DNA of 64,000 nt from an uncultured Flavobacteriaceae bacterium (GCA_947494825.1 CANLWN010000002.1:186001-250000), one strand, 5' to 3'. Positions 26,438 through 35,474 are shown, counted from the first letter of the stretch. Notes: generated from the letters alone by a model not told the origin. A program made the numbers and translations.

Positions 26438-26986
26438 TCAGGTGTTCTGAAAAATGTAGACTTCGGTCGCACCCAAACCATATTTCCGATAGTCCGCATC
26501 ATAAAATTTTAGTTGCTCGTACCTTCCCAGTAAATAGGTGAGTTCCTCTTTTAGGATTCCCTCGCCCATCCCGTGGATAAACACCACCTTCTGGATCCGC
26601 TTGGCCATGGCAAACTCCAATTGCCTCTTGGCCGTTTCCAATTGAAGGGTCAATATATCGTGCTTGCCCAAGCCCTTGGTAGATTTTACCAATTTGTGGA
26701 TATGCAAATCGACTTCCATTTTGGGGGCGCTCCGATCTTTGGGCTTGGCACGTTGCACCTTTCCTCGCTTGGATTCTTCTTTTTGGGCCTTTGCGCGGGC
26801 AATTTCGTAATTGGAGACTTTTAAAGCACTGGTATCGGAGATTTTAACCAGTTCGCTAATATCGTAGATCAAGGGAAATCCGTCGTCGGATCTTATCGTT
26901 ACGGCCTGGCCAGCCAGTTGTGTTACGATACCACTGATGGTATCGTCCAAAGTTTCTACTCGATCCCCTATTTTAAGACTGCTCAT
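26438..26986 (-). CDS. Smr-domain protein
   Basis: This 182-aa protein has an N-terminal beta-barrel-like part (about residues 1-60, with KIGDRVETLDDTISGIVTQL), a basic linker, and a C-terminal Smr domain (about 90-180). The Smr domain carries the EVDLHIHKL motif and the HGMGEGILKEEL motif. Smr domains, as in MutS2, act as nucleases or RNA/DNA-binding modules; here the domain is stand-alone. The conserved LDLH-equivalent (VDLH) and HGxG residues are present, which fits an active nuclease. Its start overlaps the end of the small membrane gene upstream by 14 bases. Confidence 0.88.
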   Translation of the reverse strand: MSSLKIGDRVETLDDTISGIVTQLAGQAVTIRSDDGFPLIYDISELVKISDTSALKVSNYEIARAKAQKEESKRGKVQRAKPKDRSAPKMEVDLHIHKLVKSTKGLGKHDILTLQLETAKRQLEFAMAKRIQKVVFIHGMGEGILKEELTYLLGRYEQLKFYDADYRKYGLGATEVYIFQNT

Positions 26987-27182
26987 GGTGCTTTTCGGTT
27001 AATTCCCTTTCCTGGATCTCCGGAGAGGTGGTCCTTATGCGTGAGGTTTTGTAAATGCCAAGCATCAATAAAATAAAACCACTACTTTGAAGGTACACAT
27101 TTTGGATCACCGTATTTCCAAAGGCGAGGAGCAATACACCTATCATAATGCAGATAAAATAAATGCGCTGTTTTGTTTTCAT
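26973..27182 (-). CDS. Small two-helix membrane protein
   Basis: This 69-aa protein has two hydrophobic helices (RIYFICIMIGVLLLAFGNTV and VYLQSSGFILLMLGIYKTS) and a charged tail with Glu/Arg/His residues. Its 3' end overlaps the Smr gene by 14 bases on the same strand, so the two are probably translated together. No family is recognised. Confidence 0.7.
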   Translation of the reverse strand: MKTKQRIYFICIMIGVLLLAFGNTVIQNVYLQSSGFILLMLGIYKTSRIRTTSPEIQERELTEKHHEQS

Positions 27183-27230
27183 TGAGCAAAAATAATAGTA
27201 TTTTTCAGCATTGGATTCACTTTTATCAAA

Positions 27231-27530
27231 ATGGGATTGCTTACCTTTCTGTCTGTTGCCGAAGACTATATGATACCCTGCCTTAGCAAAAAATTATTGG
27301 GCATGGAATGTTTTGGTTGTGGACTACAGCGCTCTTTGGCTTTTTTGCTCCAGGGAGAGTTTCTGGCCGCTTTTAAAATGTACCCGGCCATTTATACCGT
27401 TATTCCTTTGTTCGGTATCCTGTTGGCCGATTATTTCTTTAAGATCAAATACGCCAATAAAATGATTATTACCCTAATGGTATCGAGTATCCTATTGATA
27501 GTGACCAATTTTATTTTAAAATTTATCTAA
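27231..27530 (+). CDS. DUF2752 membrane protein (short)
   Basis: This 99-aa protein of the DUF2752 family has the core C-x-GCG-x-QR motif (MECFGCGLQRSLAFLLQG, about residues 25-42) followed by two hydrophobic helices. The family is of unknown function; the Cys-Gly-Cys motif may bind metal or form a disulfide at the membrane. The start could instead be the ATG at 27270, but the conserved residues before it (EDYMIPCL) argue for the longer form. It opens a four-gene cassette of tiny membrane proteins. Confidence 0.8.
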   Translation: MGLLTFLSVAEDYMIPCLSKKLLGMECFGCGLQRSLAFLLQGEFLAAFKMYPAIYTVIPLFGILLADYFFKIKYANKMIITLMVSSILLIVTNFILKFI

Positions 27531-27544
27531 TCAACCTTTAAATT

Positions 27545-27877
27545 ATGGAACAACAAAAACTACCTAATGTAACCCTTGCCATTGTCCTAGTAATCCTAGG
27601 CTTTGTTTGTTGCTGTATTGCAGGCCTACCAGCCGCCATTTTGGGTGGTATCGCATTTCTCTTGTTGAGGAAGGACGAAAACAAATATAAAGTCAATCCG
27701 GATCTTTATTCCAATTACAGCCAACTGAAAACAGCAAAAATAGTAGCAATTATTGTCATGGTAATTGGAATTCTCTATTTTGCATGGTGGCTCTTTCAAC
27801 TACAACAAGCTGGTGGTTGGGAAGCGCAAATGGAAAAAGCAAGGGAGATTATGGAACAATGGGGAGTTGAACAATAG
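27545..27877 (+). CDS. CCC-motif membrane protein
   Basis: This 110-aa protein belongs to the Bacteroidetes family named for a Cys-Cys-Cys run (FVCCCIAGLPAAILGGIAFL, about residues 21-40) in or next to its first helix. A polar linker with K-Y-K-V-N-P follows, then a second helix (IVAIIVMVIGILYFAWWLF) and an amphipathic tail. Its function is unknown. Helix 1 with clustered Cys, a short polar Tyr/Lys-rich loop, then helix 2 is the same layout as the CD225 protein encoded next. It lies 14 bases after the DUF2752 gene. Confidence 0.8.
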   Translation: MEQQKLPNVTLAIVLVILGFVCCCIAGLPAAILGGIAFLLLRKDENKYKVNPDLYSNYSQLKTAKIVAIIVMVIGILYFAWWLFQLQQAGGWEAQMEKAREIMEQWGVEQ

Positions 27878-27970
27878 AACCCTTAGGACTACTAATCCTC
27901 TAGCCATTTGGCAGGTTTACCTGTTGGACAAAAAACCTTAAAATCTATAATAAACGAATAATCAACTCAA

Positions 27971-28252
27971 ATGGAAGATAATCAAAGCAGACCAAAACCA
28001 AACAATTACCTAGCCTTGGCAATCATATGCACAGTGGCATGTTGCCTTATCCCTGGAATCGTTAGCATCGTGTATTCCACAAAAGTAAATGAAGCTTATG
28101 CCAGAGGGGAATACGAAGCAGCGGAAAAGGCTTCCAAAAATGCAAAAACTTGGGCGCTTGCGGGTATGGGTATAGTTGCGGTGTTCTGGATACTTTACAT
28201 AGCAATTTTTGGTTTTACCTTTCTAGCGGCCTTATCAAGCGGTGATTACTAA
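27971..28252 (+). CDS. CD225/dispanin-family membrane protein
   Basis: This 93-aa protein matches the CD225/dispanin family, which includes eukaryotic interferon-induced transmembrane proteins. It has two hydrophobic helices, a Cys-Cys pair at the end of helix 1 (TVACCLIPGIVSIVYSTKVNE), and the conserved loop Y-x-x-G-x-Y-x-x-A-x-x-x-S-x-x-A-K-x-W (AYARGEYEAAEKASKNAKTW). The function of bacterial members is not established; membrane-remodelling or stress roles are only suggestions. Its stop overlaps the next DUF2752 gene. Confidence 0.85.
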   Translation: MEDNQSRPKPNNYLALAIICTVACCLIPGIVSIVYSTKVNEAYARGEYEAAEKASKNAKTWALAGMGIVAVFWILYIAIFGFTFLAALSSGDY

Positions 28253-28658
28253 ACGATCTACTACCCTTTTAGGCATAGCCTTGGGTGGAGGGGGTATACT
28301 GGTTGGAATGTTGTTGCTTTACTTTTTTAGGGACCCGGGCCAGGTTTCTTTTTTTCCGAAATGTCCCTTGTTTGCCGCTACGGGTCTCTACTGTATGGGC
28401 TGCGGTAGCCAAAGGGCCATACACGATTTGTTGCATTTGGATGTCCTGGGCGCCATAAAGCATAACGTCCTATTTGTTCTAATGCTGTGTCTCTTGAGTT
28501 ATCATGGAATCATTAGGTTCATGGAATTTAAGAACAAAAAAAACTATCCCAATCTGTTGTACCATCCTAAAACGCCCATGGTGGTCTTTTTGGTTTTAGT
28601 CCTGTTTATGATCGCAAGAAATATTCCAATTCACCCCTTCAATCAATTGGCGCCCTAA
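28242..28658 (+). CDS. DUF2752 membrane protein (long)
   Basis: This 138-aa second DUF2752 member has four hydrophobic helices and the core motif CPLFAATGLYCMGCGSQRAIHDLLH (Cys-x2-Gly-Cys-Gly-x-Gln-Arg, around residues 45-65). The start is GTG at 28242, overlapping the CD225 stop by 11 bases, so translation of the pair is likely coupled. Finding two DUF2752 genes around a CCC and a CD225 gene suggests a shared complex or pathway, but none is known. It converges on recQ with a 6-base gap. Confidence 0.82.
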   Translation: MITKRSTTLLGIALGGGGILVGMLLLYFFRDPGQVSFFPKCPLFAATGLYCMGCGSQRAIHDLLHLDVLGAIKHNVLFVLMLCLLSYHGIIRFMEFKNKKNYPNLLYHPKTPMVVFLVLVLFMIARNIPIHPFNQLAP

Positions 28659-28664
28659 TATCGA

Positions 28665-30866
28665 TCAGTTGGCCACTTCGCTCATAAATTTAAGCCGGTA
28701 AAGGCGTAGTTCCTCGTCCTCGTATTCTCCGTCAAATTCCTCAAGGGCGGCCTGTATATTATCGGTTTCCGCTTCCAGGAAATACTCGTGGATATCTTCC
28801 TGCTGGTCTTCATCCAGAATTTCATCGATCCAATATCCCACGTTTAATTTTGTACCACTAAACACGATCTGTTCCATTTCCTTGATCAATTGCTGAAGTT
28901 CCAGACCCTTGGCCGCAGCGATATCGTCTAGGGGCAGTTTTCGATCAATGTTCTGGATGATGTACAGTTTTAAGGCCGAATTGGCCCCCGTGCTCTTTAC
29001 CACCAGGTCATCTGGCCTAAGAATGTCATTCTCCTCCACATAGTTTGAAATAAGCGAAATAAAGGGTTGTCCATATTTTTTGGCCTTGCCCTCGCCTACC
29101 CCATGGATATTGATCAATTCTTCCATACAGATCGGATACTTCAAGGCCATATCCTGTAGCGAGGGATCTTGAAAGACCACAAAGGGAGGAATCCCCATTT
29201 TTGAAGCTTCTCCTTTTCTCAGATCCTTCAACAATCTCAATAAGCGCTCATCGGCCGCGCCCCCTCCCGTCTTTGCCGCACTTACAAGGGCCTCATCCGC
29301 CTCCTTGCTATACACATGGTCCAGGGTCATCATAAAGGAAGTGGGCGATTTCGCAAATGCCTCGCCTTTGGGGGTAAGGTGCAAAATACCGTATTGTTCA
29401 ATTTCCTTTTTTAGAAGTCCGGCCACCAACACCTGTCGGACCAGGGCCATCCAATAGCTTTTGTCCCTATCCGAACCAATGCCGAAAAAGGGCTTTTCAT
29501 CGGTTTTGTGCGAAGAAATAAGTGCGTTTACTTTTCCCCGTAACGTATGTACAATTTCCTTGGACTTAAATTTTTCACTGGTCCCCTGGACCACCTGGAT
29601 AAGTTTCAGGACATCGTCCCGGGCCTCCTGTTTTTCCTTTGGGTTCCTAGTATTATCATCCATATCGGCACCTTCCCCATTGAGCTCGTCGAAAGCTTCA
29701 CCAAAATAATGGAGGATAAATTTTCTACGTGACATGGAAGTTTCCGCATAGGCCACAATCTCCTGTAAGAGCGCATTTCCGATTTCTTGTTCGGCTACCG
29801 GTTTCCCGGCCATAAACTTTTCCAATTTTTCAACATCCTTATAGGAATAAAAGGCCAGACAATGGCCTTCTCCCCCATCCCGGCCGGCCCTGCCGGTTTC
29901 CTGATAGTAACTTTCTATGCTCTTTGGGATATCGTGATGGATTACGTACCGAACATCGGGCTTGTCTATCCCCATACCAAAGGCTATGGTGGCTACCACC
30001 ACATCTACATCTTCCATGAGGAACATATCCTGGTACTTTGATCGGGTCTTGGCATCGAATCCGGCGTGATAGGGTACAGCACTTACGCCATTCACCTGCA
30101 GAACTTGGGCCAGTTCCTCCACCCTTTTGCGGCTTAAACAATAGATGATACCGGATTTCCCTGTATTCTGTTTTACAAAGCGAATGATATCCGCATCCAC
30201 GTTTTGGGTCTTGGGGCGCACCTCATAAAAAAGATTGGGTCGGTTAAAGGAGGCCTTGAACACCTTGGCGTCGGTAATGGCCAAATTCTTAATGATATCT
30301 TCCTGAACCTTGGGTGTGGCCGTAGCGGTAAGACCAATAATGGGAATATCATCCCCCAGTCTATTGATAATGGCCCTTAAATTTCGATATTCCGGCCTAA
30401 AATCATGGCCCCATTCGGAGATACAATGCGCCTCGTCCACCGCCACAAAGGACAGCTTTACGGTTTGCAGAAAATCTACGTATTCCTCCTTGGTCAGTGA
30501 TTCCGGGGCAACGTACAGCAGCTTGGTGATGCCGTCGGTAATATCCTGCTTTACCTGCCTTACCTCGCTCTTGGTCAGCGAAGAATTTAGAACATGGGCA
30601 ACACCATGTTCGGCAGAAACACCGCGCAAGGCATCGACCTGATTTTTCATCAACGCAATCAAGGGCGATACCACAATGGCGGTCCCCTCCTGCATCAAGG
30701 CAGGTAACTGATAGCACAGTGACTTCCCGCCCCCGGTGGGCATGATCACAAAAGTGTTGTTTCGCGCTAATATATTTTTGATAACGCCCTCTTGCAGGCC
30801 TTTGAATTGGGAGAACCCAAAATACTTCTTCAACGAGGCATGTAGATCGTTTTCATTAAAACCCAT
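28665..30866 (-). CDS. recQ: ATP-dependent DNA helicase RecQ
   Basis: This 733-aa 3'-to-5' helicase acts in recombination and replication repair. Walker A is MPTGGGKSLCYQ (about residue 42), followed by DEAH (VDEAHCISEWGHDFRP, about 142), ATATP (motif III region) and motif VI QETGRAGRDG. Beyond the helicase core come the zinc/winged-helix RQC region and an HRDC-type domain (about 520-620, ICMEELINIHGVGEGKAKKYG). The tail after 650 has a stretch rich in Glu/Asp (EEFDGEYEDEELRLYRLKF). It is divergent from kdsD across a 210-base gap. Confidence 0.95.
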   Translation of the reverse strand: MGFNENDLHASLKKYFGFSQFKGLQEGVIKNILARNNTFVIMPTGGGKSLCYQLPALMQEGTAIVVSPLIALMKNQVDALRGVSAEHGVAHVLNSSLTKSEVRQVKQDITDGITKLLYVAPESLTKEEYVDFLQTVKLSFVAVDEAHCISEWGHDFRPEYRNLRAIINRLGDDIPIIGLTATATPKVQEDIIKNLAITDAKVFKASFNRPNLFYEVRPKTQNVDADIIRFVKQNTGKSGIIYCLSRKRVEELAQVLQVNGVSAVPYHAGFDAKTRSKYQDMFLMEDVDVVVATIAFGMGIDKPDVRYVIHHDIPKSIESYYQETGRAGRDGGEGHCLAFYSYKDVEKLEKFMAGKPVAEQEIGNALLQEIVAYAETSMSRRKFILHYFGEAFDELNGEGADMDDNTRNPKEKQEARDDVLKLIQVVQGTSEKFKSKEIVHTLRGKVNALISSHKTDEKPFFGIGSDRDKSYWMALVRQVLVAGLLKKEIEQYGILHLTPKGEAFAKSPTSFMMTLDHVYSKEADEALVSAAKTGGGAADERLLRLLKDLRKGEASKMGIPPFVVFQDPSLQDMALKYPICMEELINIHGVGEGKAKKYGQPFISLISNYVEENDILRPDDLVVKSTGANSALKLYIIQNIDRKLPLDDIAAAKGLELQQLIKEMEQIVFSGTKLNVGYWIDEILDEDQQEDIHEYFLEAETDNIQAALEEFDGEYEDEELRLYRLKFMSEVAN

Positions 30867-31011
30867 ACCGTGTTTTCACAATTAATATCATCCCTTTTGA
30901 TCAAAAAACTAGACCTTTGTATGTTTGGACATGAATTTTCAATTTGCCTATCTACAAATTGCATACCGAATTTTATTGGGACTTAAAATCTCCTATAAAA
31001 TTAAGTTTATG

Positions 31012-31019
31012 TAATTTTG
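31012..31019 (+). promoter_or_regulatory. -7 box upstream of kdsD
   Basis: TAATTTTG matches TAnnTTTG exactly and is 57 bases upstream of the kdsD start in the divergent recQ-kdsD gap. The -33 TTG is not at ideal spacing. Confidence 0.4.
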
Positions 31020-31076
31020 TTATCTTAAATATAATACATTCTTTTAGGAATACAATCACATAATCCCAATATTACA

Positions 31077-32042
31077 TTGAGCGATACCAAAGCTATACTT
31101 GCCATAGCAAAAAAAACCTTCGATACGGAAAGTGAAGCCATTCTCCACTTGGGCTCCTTATTGGATGACGAATTTGCCCATGCCGTAAATTGTATTCTCC
31201 AATCCGAGGGCAGGGTGGTAATCTCCGGGATAGGGAAAAGTGCCATTATCGCCTCCAAAATCGTCGCTACCCTAAACTCTACAGGCACGCCCGCCATCTT
31301 TATGCACGCGGCCGATGCCATCCATGGAGATCTGGGGACCATACAGAAAGACGACGTGGTCATTTGCATATCCAAAAGCGGCAATACCCCAGAAATAAAA
31401 ATGTTGGTTCCCTTGATCAAAAGGGGCGGGAACAAGTTGGTGGGTATGACGGGAAACGCGGATTCCTTTTTGGCAAAGCAGGCAGATTTTGTGCTGAATA
31501 CCTTCGTGGCCAAAGAGGCCTGCCCCAATAACCTGGCGCCTACTACCAGTACAACGGCCCAGTTGGTCATGGGGGATGCCCTCGCCGTAACCTTATTGGA
31601 ACTCAGGGGGTTCAGCAGTACGGATTTCGCAAAATACCATCCCGGCGGGGCACTGGGCAAAAGACTCTACCTCCGCGTAGCCGATATAGCCGCCAACAAT
31701 ATGAGGCCCAAGGTAGACGAAGACGCCAATGTGAGGAACGTCATTGTTGAAATATCGGAGAAAATGTTGGGTGTATGTGCCGTTATGCAAGGGGAACAGA
31801 TCATCGGTGTGGTCACCGATGGGGACATTAGGAGAATGCTGAACAAGTACGACAATATCAATGGGCTCAAAGCCAAGGACATCATGACCTCCAATCCAAA
31901 AACAATCAGTTCGGATGTGTTGGCCATAAAGGCGCTTGAACTTATGCAGGCCAATGGAATATCCCAGGTATTGGCCGTGGACGGTTCCAAATACATGGGC
32001 GTGGTACATCTACATAACTTAATAAACGAGGGCATACTGTAA
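31077..32042 (+). CDS. kdsD: Arabinose-5-phosphate isomerase (KpsF/GutQ family)
   Basis: This 321-aa enzyme interconverts ribulose 5-phosphate and arabinose 5-phosphate, the first step to Kdo of lipopolysaccharide. An N-terminal SIS domain (about residues 30-180) carries VVISGIGKSAIIASKIVATL, the catalytic-site region AADAIHGDLG and SKSGNTPEI. Two CBS repeats follow (about 205-320, VVTDGDIRRML). The start is TTG at 31077, because no ATG or GTG lies in the conserved N-terminal range. Its stop overlaps the tatC ATG by 1 base, opening an operon kdsD-tatC-AhpD-like-lptB that joins LPS and protein export functions. Confidence 0.93.
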   Translation: MSDTKAILAIAKKTFDTESEAILHLGSLLDDEFAHAVNCILQSEGRVVISGIGKSAIIASKIVATLNSTGTPAIFMHAADAIHGDLGTIQKDDVVICISKSGNTPEIKMLVPLIKRGGNKLVGMTGNADSFLAKQADFVLNTFVAKEACPNNLAPTTSTTAQLVMGDALAVTLLELRGFSSTDFAKYHPGGALGKRLYLRVADIAANNMRPKVDEDANVRNVIVEISEKMLGVCAVMQGEQIIGVVTDGDIRRMLNKYDNINGLKAKDIMTSNPKTISSDVLAIKALELMQANGISQVLAVDGSKYMGVVHLHNLINEGIL

Positions 32043-32878
32043 TGGCTAAAGACAAGGAAGTTAATGAAATGTCCTTCTTGGACCATTTGGAGGAACTTCG
32101 GTGGCACTTGATCCGTTCTACTTTGGTCGTTGTTATCCTGGGCAGTGTCGCCTTTTTAATGCGGGGGTTCATATTTGACACGGTTATTTTTGGGCCCAAA
32201 CAAATGAGCTTTCCCACCTATCGCCTTTTTTGCGACATTGCTACCTATCTTGGGTTCGATTCCGCCTTTTGTGCGGACAAACTGCCCTTCACCATTCAAA
32301 ACCGGACGATGGCGGGGCAATTTTCGGCCCATATCTGGACCTCGATCTGGGCAGGATTTATTGTAGGGTTTCCCTACGTTCTATACGAACTGTGGAAATT
32401 TATAAGTCCCGGGCTGTATGAAAAAGAACGAAAAAACTCCAGAGGCTTTATATTGATCGCCTCCTTGCTCTTTTTTATGGGTGCCCTTTTTGGGTACTAC
32501 GTTGTAGCGCCCTTATCGATTAATTTTTTGGGCACCTATCAAGTTAGCAAGGAAGTCCTCAACGAAATAGATATCAGTTCCTTTATTGCTACGGTACGGG
32601 CTTCGGTAATTGCCTGTGGCATTTTATTTGAGCTGCCGATATTAATTTTCTTTTTGACTAAAGTGGGCTTGGTTACCCCCGAAATCCTTAAAAAGTATCG
32701 GAAGATCGCCCTGGTGATCGTCCTGATCCTTTCGGCGGTAATTACCCCGCCCGATGTTGCCAGCCAAATCATAGTGGCAGTGCCCGTGCTGGTATTGTAC
32801 CAAATCAGCATTTACATTTCAAAGGTGGTACTAAAACGAGAAGCAAAAAAAACAGGTAAAAATGTCAGATCAGGTTAA
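32042..32878 (+). CDS. tatC: Sec-independent protein translocase TatC
   Basis: TatC (278 aa) is the multi-helix receptor of the twin-arginine export system; it binds the RR signal of folded proteins. The N-terminal MSFLDHLEELRWHLIRS motif (about residues 10-26) is the family signature. Six hydrophobic helices follow, including FSAHIWTSIWAGFIVGFPYV and LFFMGALFGYYVVAPL. An insert between helices 1 and 2 (about 55-90), with a Cys and acidic residues, is longer than in E. coli but normal in Bacteroidetes. It overlaps its neighbours at both ends (1 base with kdsD, 17 with the next gene). No tatA gene is in the window. Confidence 0.95.
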   Translation: MAKDKEVNEMSFLDHLEELRWHLIRSTLVVVILGSVAFLMRGFIFDTVIFGPKQMSFPTYRLFCDIATYLGFDSAFCADKLPFTIQNRTMAGQFSAHIWTSIWAGFIVGFPYVLYELWKFISPGLYEKERKNSRGFILIASLLFFMGALFGYYVVAPLSINFLGTYQVSKEVLNEIDISSFIATVRASVIACGILFELPILIFFLTKVGLVTPEILKKYRKIALVIVLILSAVITPPDVASQIIVAVPVLVLYQISIYISKVVLKREAKKTGKNVRSG

Positions 32879-33212
32879 GGAATTTAATGCCTATCGTTCC
32901 AAAATGAACGAAAAATTGTTGGCCGACAACAATAAGGTCATCAAAAGAATATTCAATTTGGACACCAACGCCTATGCGCCAGGTGCACTGGACAAAAAGA
33001 CCAAGGAGCTCTTGGGACTTGTGGCCTCTGCGGTGTTGCGTTGTGACGATTGCGTAAGGTACCACTTGGAAAGTTCCTTTAAAGAAGGGGTCAGCAAGGA
33101 GGAGATGATGGAAACCATGGGTATTGCCACCCTCGTAGGGGGCACCATTGTTATTCCGCATTTGAGAAGGGCCTATGAGTATTGGGAGGCATTGGAAGTG
33201 CAGGAAGGTTAA
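32862..33212 (+). CDS. Carboxymuconolactone-decarboxylase/AhpD-like protein
   Basis: This 116-aa all-helical protein of the CMD superfamily has the redox-active pair in LRCDDCVRYHLESSFKEG (C-x2-C followed by the conserved His, about residues 56-74). This is the AhpD-type peroxidase/thiol motif. The rest fits a single CMD domain (KKTKELLGLVASAVL, then MMETMGIATLVGG). The catalytic pattern is intact, so a disulfide or peroxide-reducing role is likely. It overlaps the tatC end by 17 bases, which suggests translational coupling within the kdsD-lptB operon. Confidence 0.87.
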   Translation: MSDQVKEFNAYRSKMNEKLLADNNKVIKRIFNLDTNAYAPGALDKKTKELLGLVASAVLRCDDCVRYHLESSFKEGVSKEEMMETMGIATLVGGTIVIPHLRRAYEYWEALEVQEG

Positions 33213-33251
33213 AAAAAGTACAATTTCGTATCCAGAGGCATAAAGATCCCT

Positions 33252-33259
33252 TAGCTTTG
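33252..33259 (+). promoter_or_regulatory. Possible -7 box for lptB
   Basis: TAGCTTTG matches TAnnTTTG and sits 17 bases before the lptB ATG, in the 64-base gap after the AhpD-like gene. It could give lptB an internal promoter in addition to the upstream operon promoter. Confidence 0.35.
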
Positions 33260-33276
33260 GAAAATTTGCATAAATT

Positions 33277-34017
33277 ATGAAGCTCAGAGCCGAGAACATT
33301 ATGAAGTCCTATCGTGGACGTAAAGTGGTGAAAGGCATTTCCCTTGAGGTAAATCAGGGCGAAATTGTAGGACTGCTAGGCCCCAACGGTGCCGGAAAAA
33401 CCACCTCCTTTTATATGATTGTAGGGCTCATAAAGCCCAACGGGGGGAATATTTTTCTGGACGATATGGAAATCACCAAATTCCCCATGTACAAAAGGGC
33501 GCAGAATGGTATTGGGTATCTGGCGCAGGAAGCTTCGGTCTTTCGAAAATTGAGTATTGAAAAAAACATTCTCAGTGTTTTGCAGCTGACCGATCTGAGC
33601 AAGAAGGAACAGGAGATGAAAATGGAATCGCTCATCGAGGAATTTGGCCTGGGGCATATTCGAAAAAACCGCGGGGACCTATTATCGGGCGGAGAACGCC
33701 GGCGTACGGAAATTGCCCGCGCCCTGGCAACGGACCCAAAATTCATTTTATTGGATGAGCCCTTTGCCGGTGTAGATCCGGTGGCGGTAGAGGACATACA
33801 ACGCATCGTAGCGCAGCTCAAGGATAAGAATATCGGCATCCTGATTACGGACCACAATGTGCAGGAGACCCTGGCCATTACGGAACGTTCCTATCTGATG
33901 TTCGAAGGGGGCATTTTAAAGTCGGGGATACCGGAAGACCTCGCCGCCGATGAAATGGTACGCAAGGTATACTTGGGGCAAAACTTTGAGCTACGTAAAA
34001 AGAAGCTGGATTTTTAA
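33277..34017 (+). CDS. lptB: LPS export ABC transporter ATPase LptB
   Basis: LptB (246 aa) powers extraction of lipopolysaccharide from the inner membrane. Walker A is [14 protein letters not shown] (about residues 33-46), the Q-loop is [13 protein letters not shown] (near 85), the signature is [16 protein letters not shown] (about 137-152), Walker B is [13 protein letters not shown] (near 160), and the switch His is in [10 protein letters not shown]. The Y-L-x-Q-E-x-S-V-F-R-x-L segment distinguishes LptB from other ABC ATPases. The membrane partners LptF/LptG are not in the window, while an OstA-like gene is at 7.4-9.5 kb. Confidence 0.94.
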   Translation: MKLRAENIMKSYRGRKVVKGISLEVNQGEIVGLLGPNGAGKTTSFYMIVGLIKPNGGNIFLDDMEITKFPMYKRAQNGIGYLAQEASVFRKLSIEKNILSVLQLTDLSKKEQEMKMESLIEEFGLGHIRKNRGDLLSGGERRRTEIARALATDPKFILLDEPFAGVDPVAVEDIQRIVAQLKDKNIGILITDHNVQETLAITERSYLMFEGGILKSGIPEDLAADEMVRKVYLGQNFELRKKKLDF

Positions 34018-34047
34018 GGCCCGCAGCATACCTCTCTCAAGGGTCCG

Positions 34048-35445
34048 TTAGAGCGGAATCCACAGCACCATAAGGATTTGTGCAATAAAGAACAACAGGA
34101 AGGGTACCACCAAGTACCCCATAATATCCCGCGCCTGAATCTTAATCCCTGCTGCCATGACTGGCATCAGCAAAAGCAGAAAAAAGGGTTGTAACATGTT
34201 GGTAAGCCCCTCACCATAAGCGATGGCAAGCGATGCCCTGGAGGCCATCACCTTTAGTTCCTCCGCAGGCAGGCCCGCACCGATATTATTGACCGCTTCT
34301 ATGATGCTTGGGCCAATGACCGCATATTCCCCTCCGCCCGAAGGAATCGCAAAATTCACCAGGCCGCCCAACAGGTAGGCGAAAAAGGGATAGCTATCCT
34401 CCGTTGCCACGGAGGCCATGACCTTTCCCAATTCGGCCCCAAGACCTGTAAAGGTCATAATGCCCATAATACCCGCATAAAAGGGATATTGAAAAATGAT
34501 GGCGGAGATATTGTTGCTGGCTCGGGTCATGGAAATTCCGTAGCGCATGGGGGTCTTGTGCAGCAAAAGGCCCATCATGACAAAAACAAAGATCATGATG
34601 TTCAAATTCAGGTCCAATCCCTTCTGGCTAAAATGATAAATGATGTAGACCACCCCCATAAAAGCAATAATATACTGCAGTACCATACTGTTGTTCAACC
34701 TGTCCGATACCGCCTTGAAAGGGAGTTTAAGGCTGTTGGCCTCTTCCTCAATGGTCTCCTGCGCACCCACGTCCCTGGCACCCAACAACGTGCGTAATTC
34801 CTTTCCTTTGGCCTCCTTGGGTACCAACAAGAGCATCAGCACCGGTCCCACGATCAACATAAGTGCAATCATACAGCCATTCAACAGAGAGCCCAGGGTA
34901 AAAGAGGTGGCAATGGTGCCGGGCAAGATCCCGTTTTGGATCATATAATTTTTTTCTGTATTCAACAACAGGGGAATGGAACTGGATAGTCCGGTGACCC
35001 AACTGATACTGGAGAAATAGACACAGGCTATAAGGTAGGGATAGTTGATTCCCTTTACCCGTAGGGCCAGTTCCCGAGCAAAGACGGCCGCAATCACCAC
35101 CCATCCCCAGCTCACCATGGACAACAAAAAACCGATCAGCACCACGAAGTAATATACCTGGCGGGGCGTCCTAATGTATTTTGTAAGACGATCGATGCCG
35201 CGTTCTATACTGGGAGAAAGTGCAATGCTATAACCCGTAACCACCAGCAGAACCATTTGCATTCCAAACTCGAGCAGTGTCCAAAAACCATCGTACCACG
35301 ACGTTATGATCTTCATGGCAGGGGCCCCGATCCAAAGGAAGGCGGTCACCGCTGTGACCAGGGTCAACACTAGGGCAAACACAAAGGCATCGGGCATGTT
35401 TCTCCTGAAGATGTCCGTAAATTTTTCACCAAGTTTCGTTATCAT
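34048..35445 (-). CDS. Short-chain fatty acid transporter, AtoE family
   Basis: This 465-aa integral membrane protein has about a dozen hydrophobic helices and the AtoE/short-chain fatty acid transporter family pattern, including RIDRLTKYI-type and FAIPSGGGEYAVIGPSIIEA (about residues 370-390) and GEGLTNMLQPFFLL. Members carry acetoacetate, butyrate or other short-chain acids across the inner membrane. The substrate is not determined by sequence. It converges on lptB, with 30 bases between stops and no obvious terminator. Confidence 0.88.
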   Translation of the reverse strand: MITKLGEKFTDIFRRNMPDAFVFALVLTLVTAVTAFLWIGAPAMKIITSWYDGFWTLLEFGMQMVLLVVTGYSIALSPSIERGIDRLTKYIRTPRQVYYFVVLIGFLLSMVSWGWVVIAAVFARELALRVKGINYPYLIACVYFSSISWVTGLSSSIPLLLNTEKNYMIQNGILPGTIATSFTLGSLLNGCMIALMLIVGPVLMLLLVPKEAKGKELRTLLGARDVGAQETIEEEANSLKLPFKAVSDRLNNSMVLQYIIAFMGVVYIIYHFSQKGLDLNLNIMIFVFVMMGLLLHKTPMRYGISMTRASNNISAIIFQYPFYAGIMGIMTFTGLGAELGKVMASVATEDSYPFFAYLLGGLVNFAIPSGGGEYAVIGPSIIEAVNNIGAGLPAEELKVMASRASLAIAYGEGLTNMLQPFFLLLLMPVMAAGIKIQARDIMGYLVVPFLLFFIAQILMVLWIPL

Positions 35446-35474
35446 ATGTTGGTTTTAGGAAAGGGGGAGGCTGG

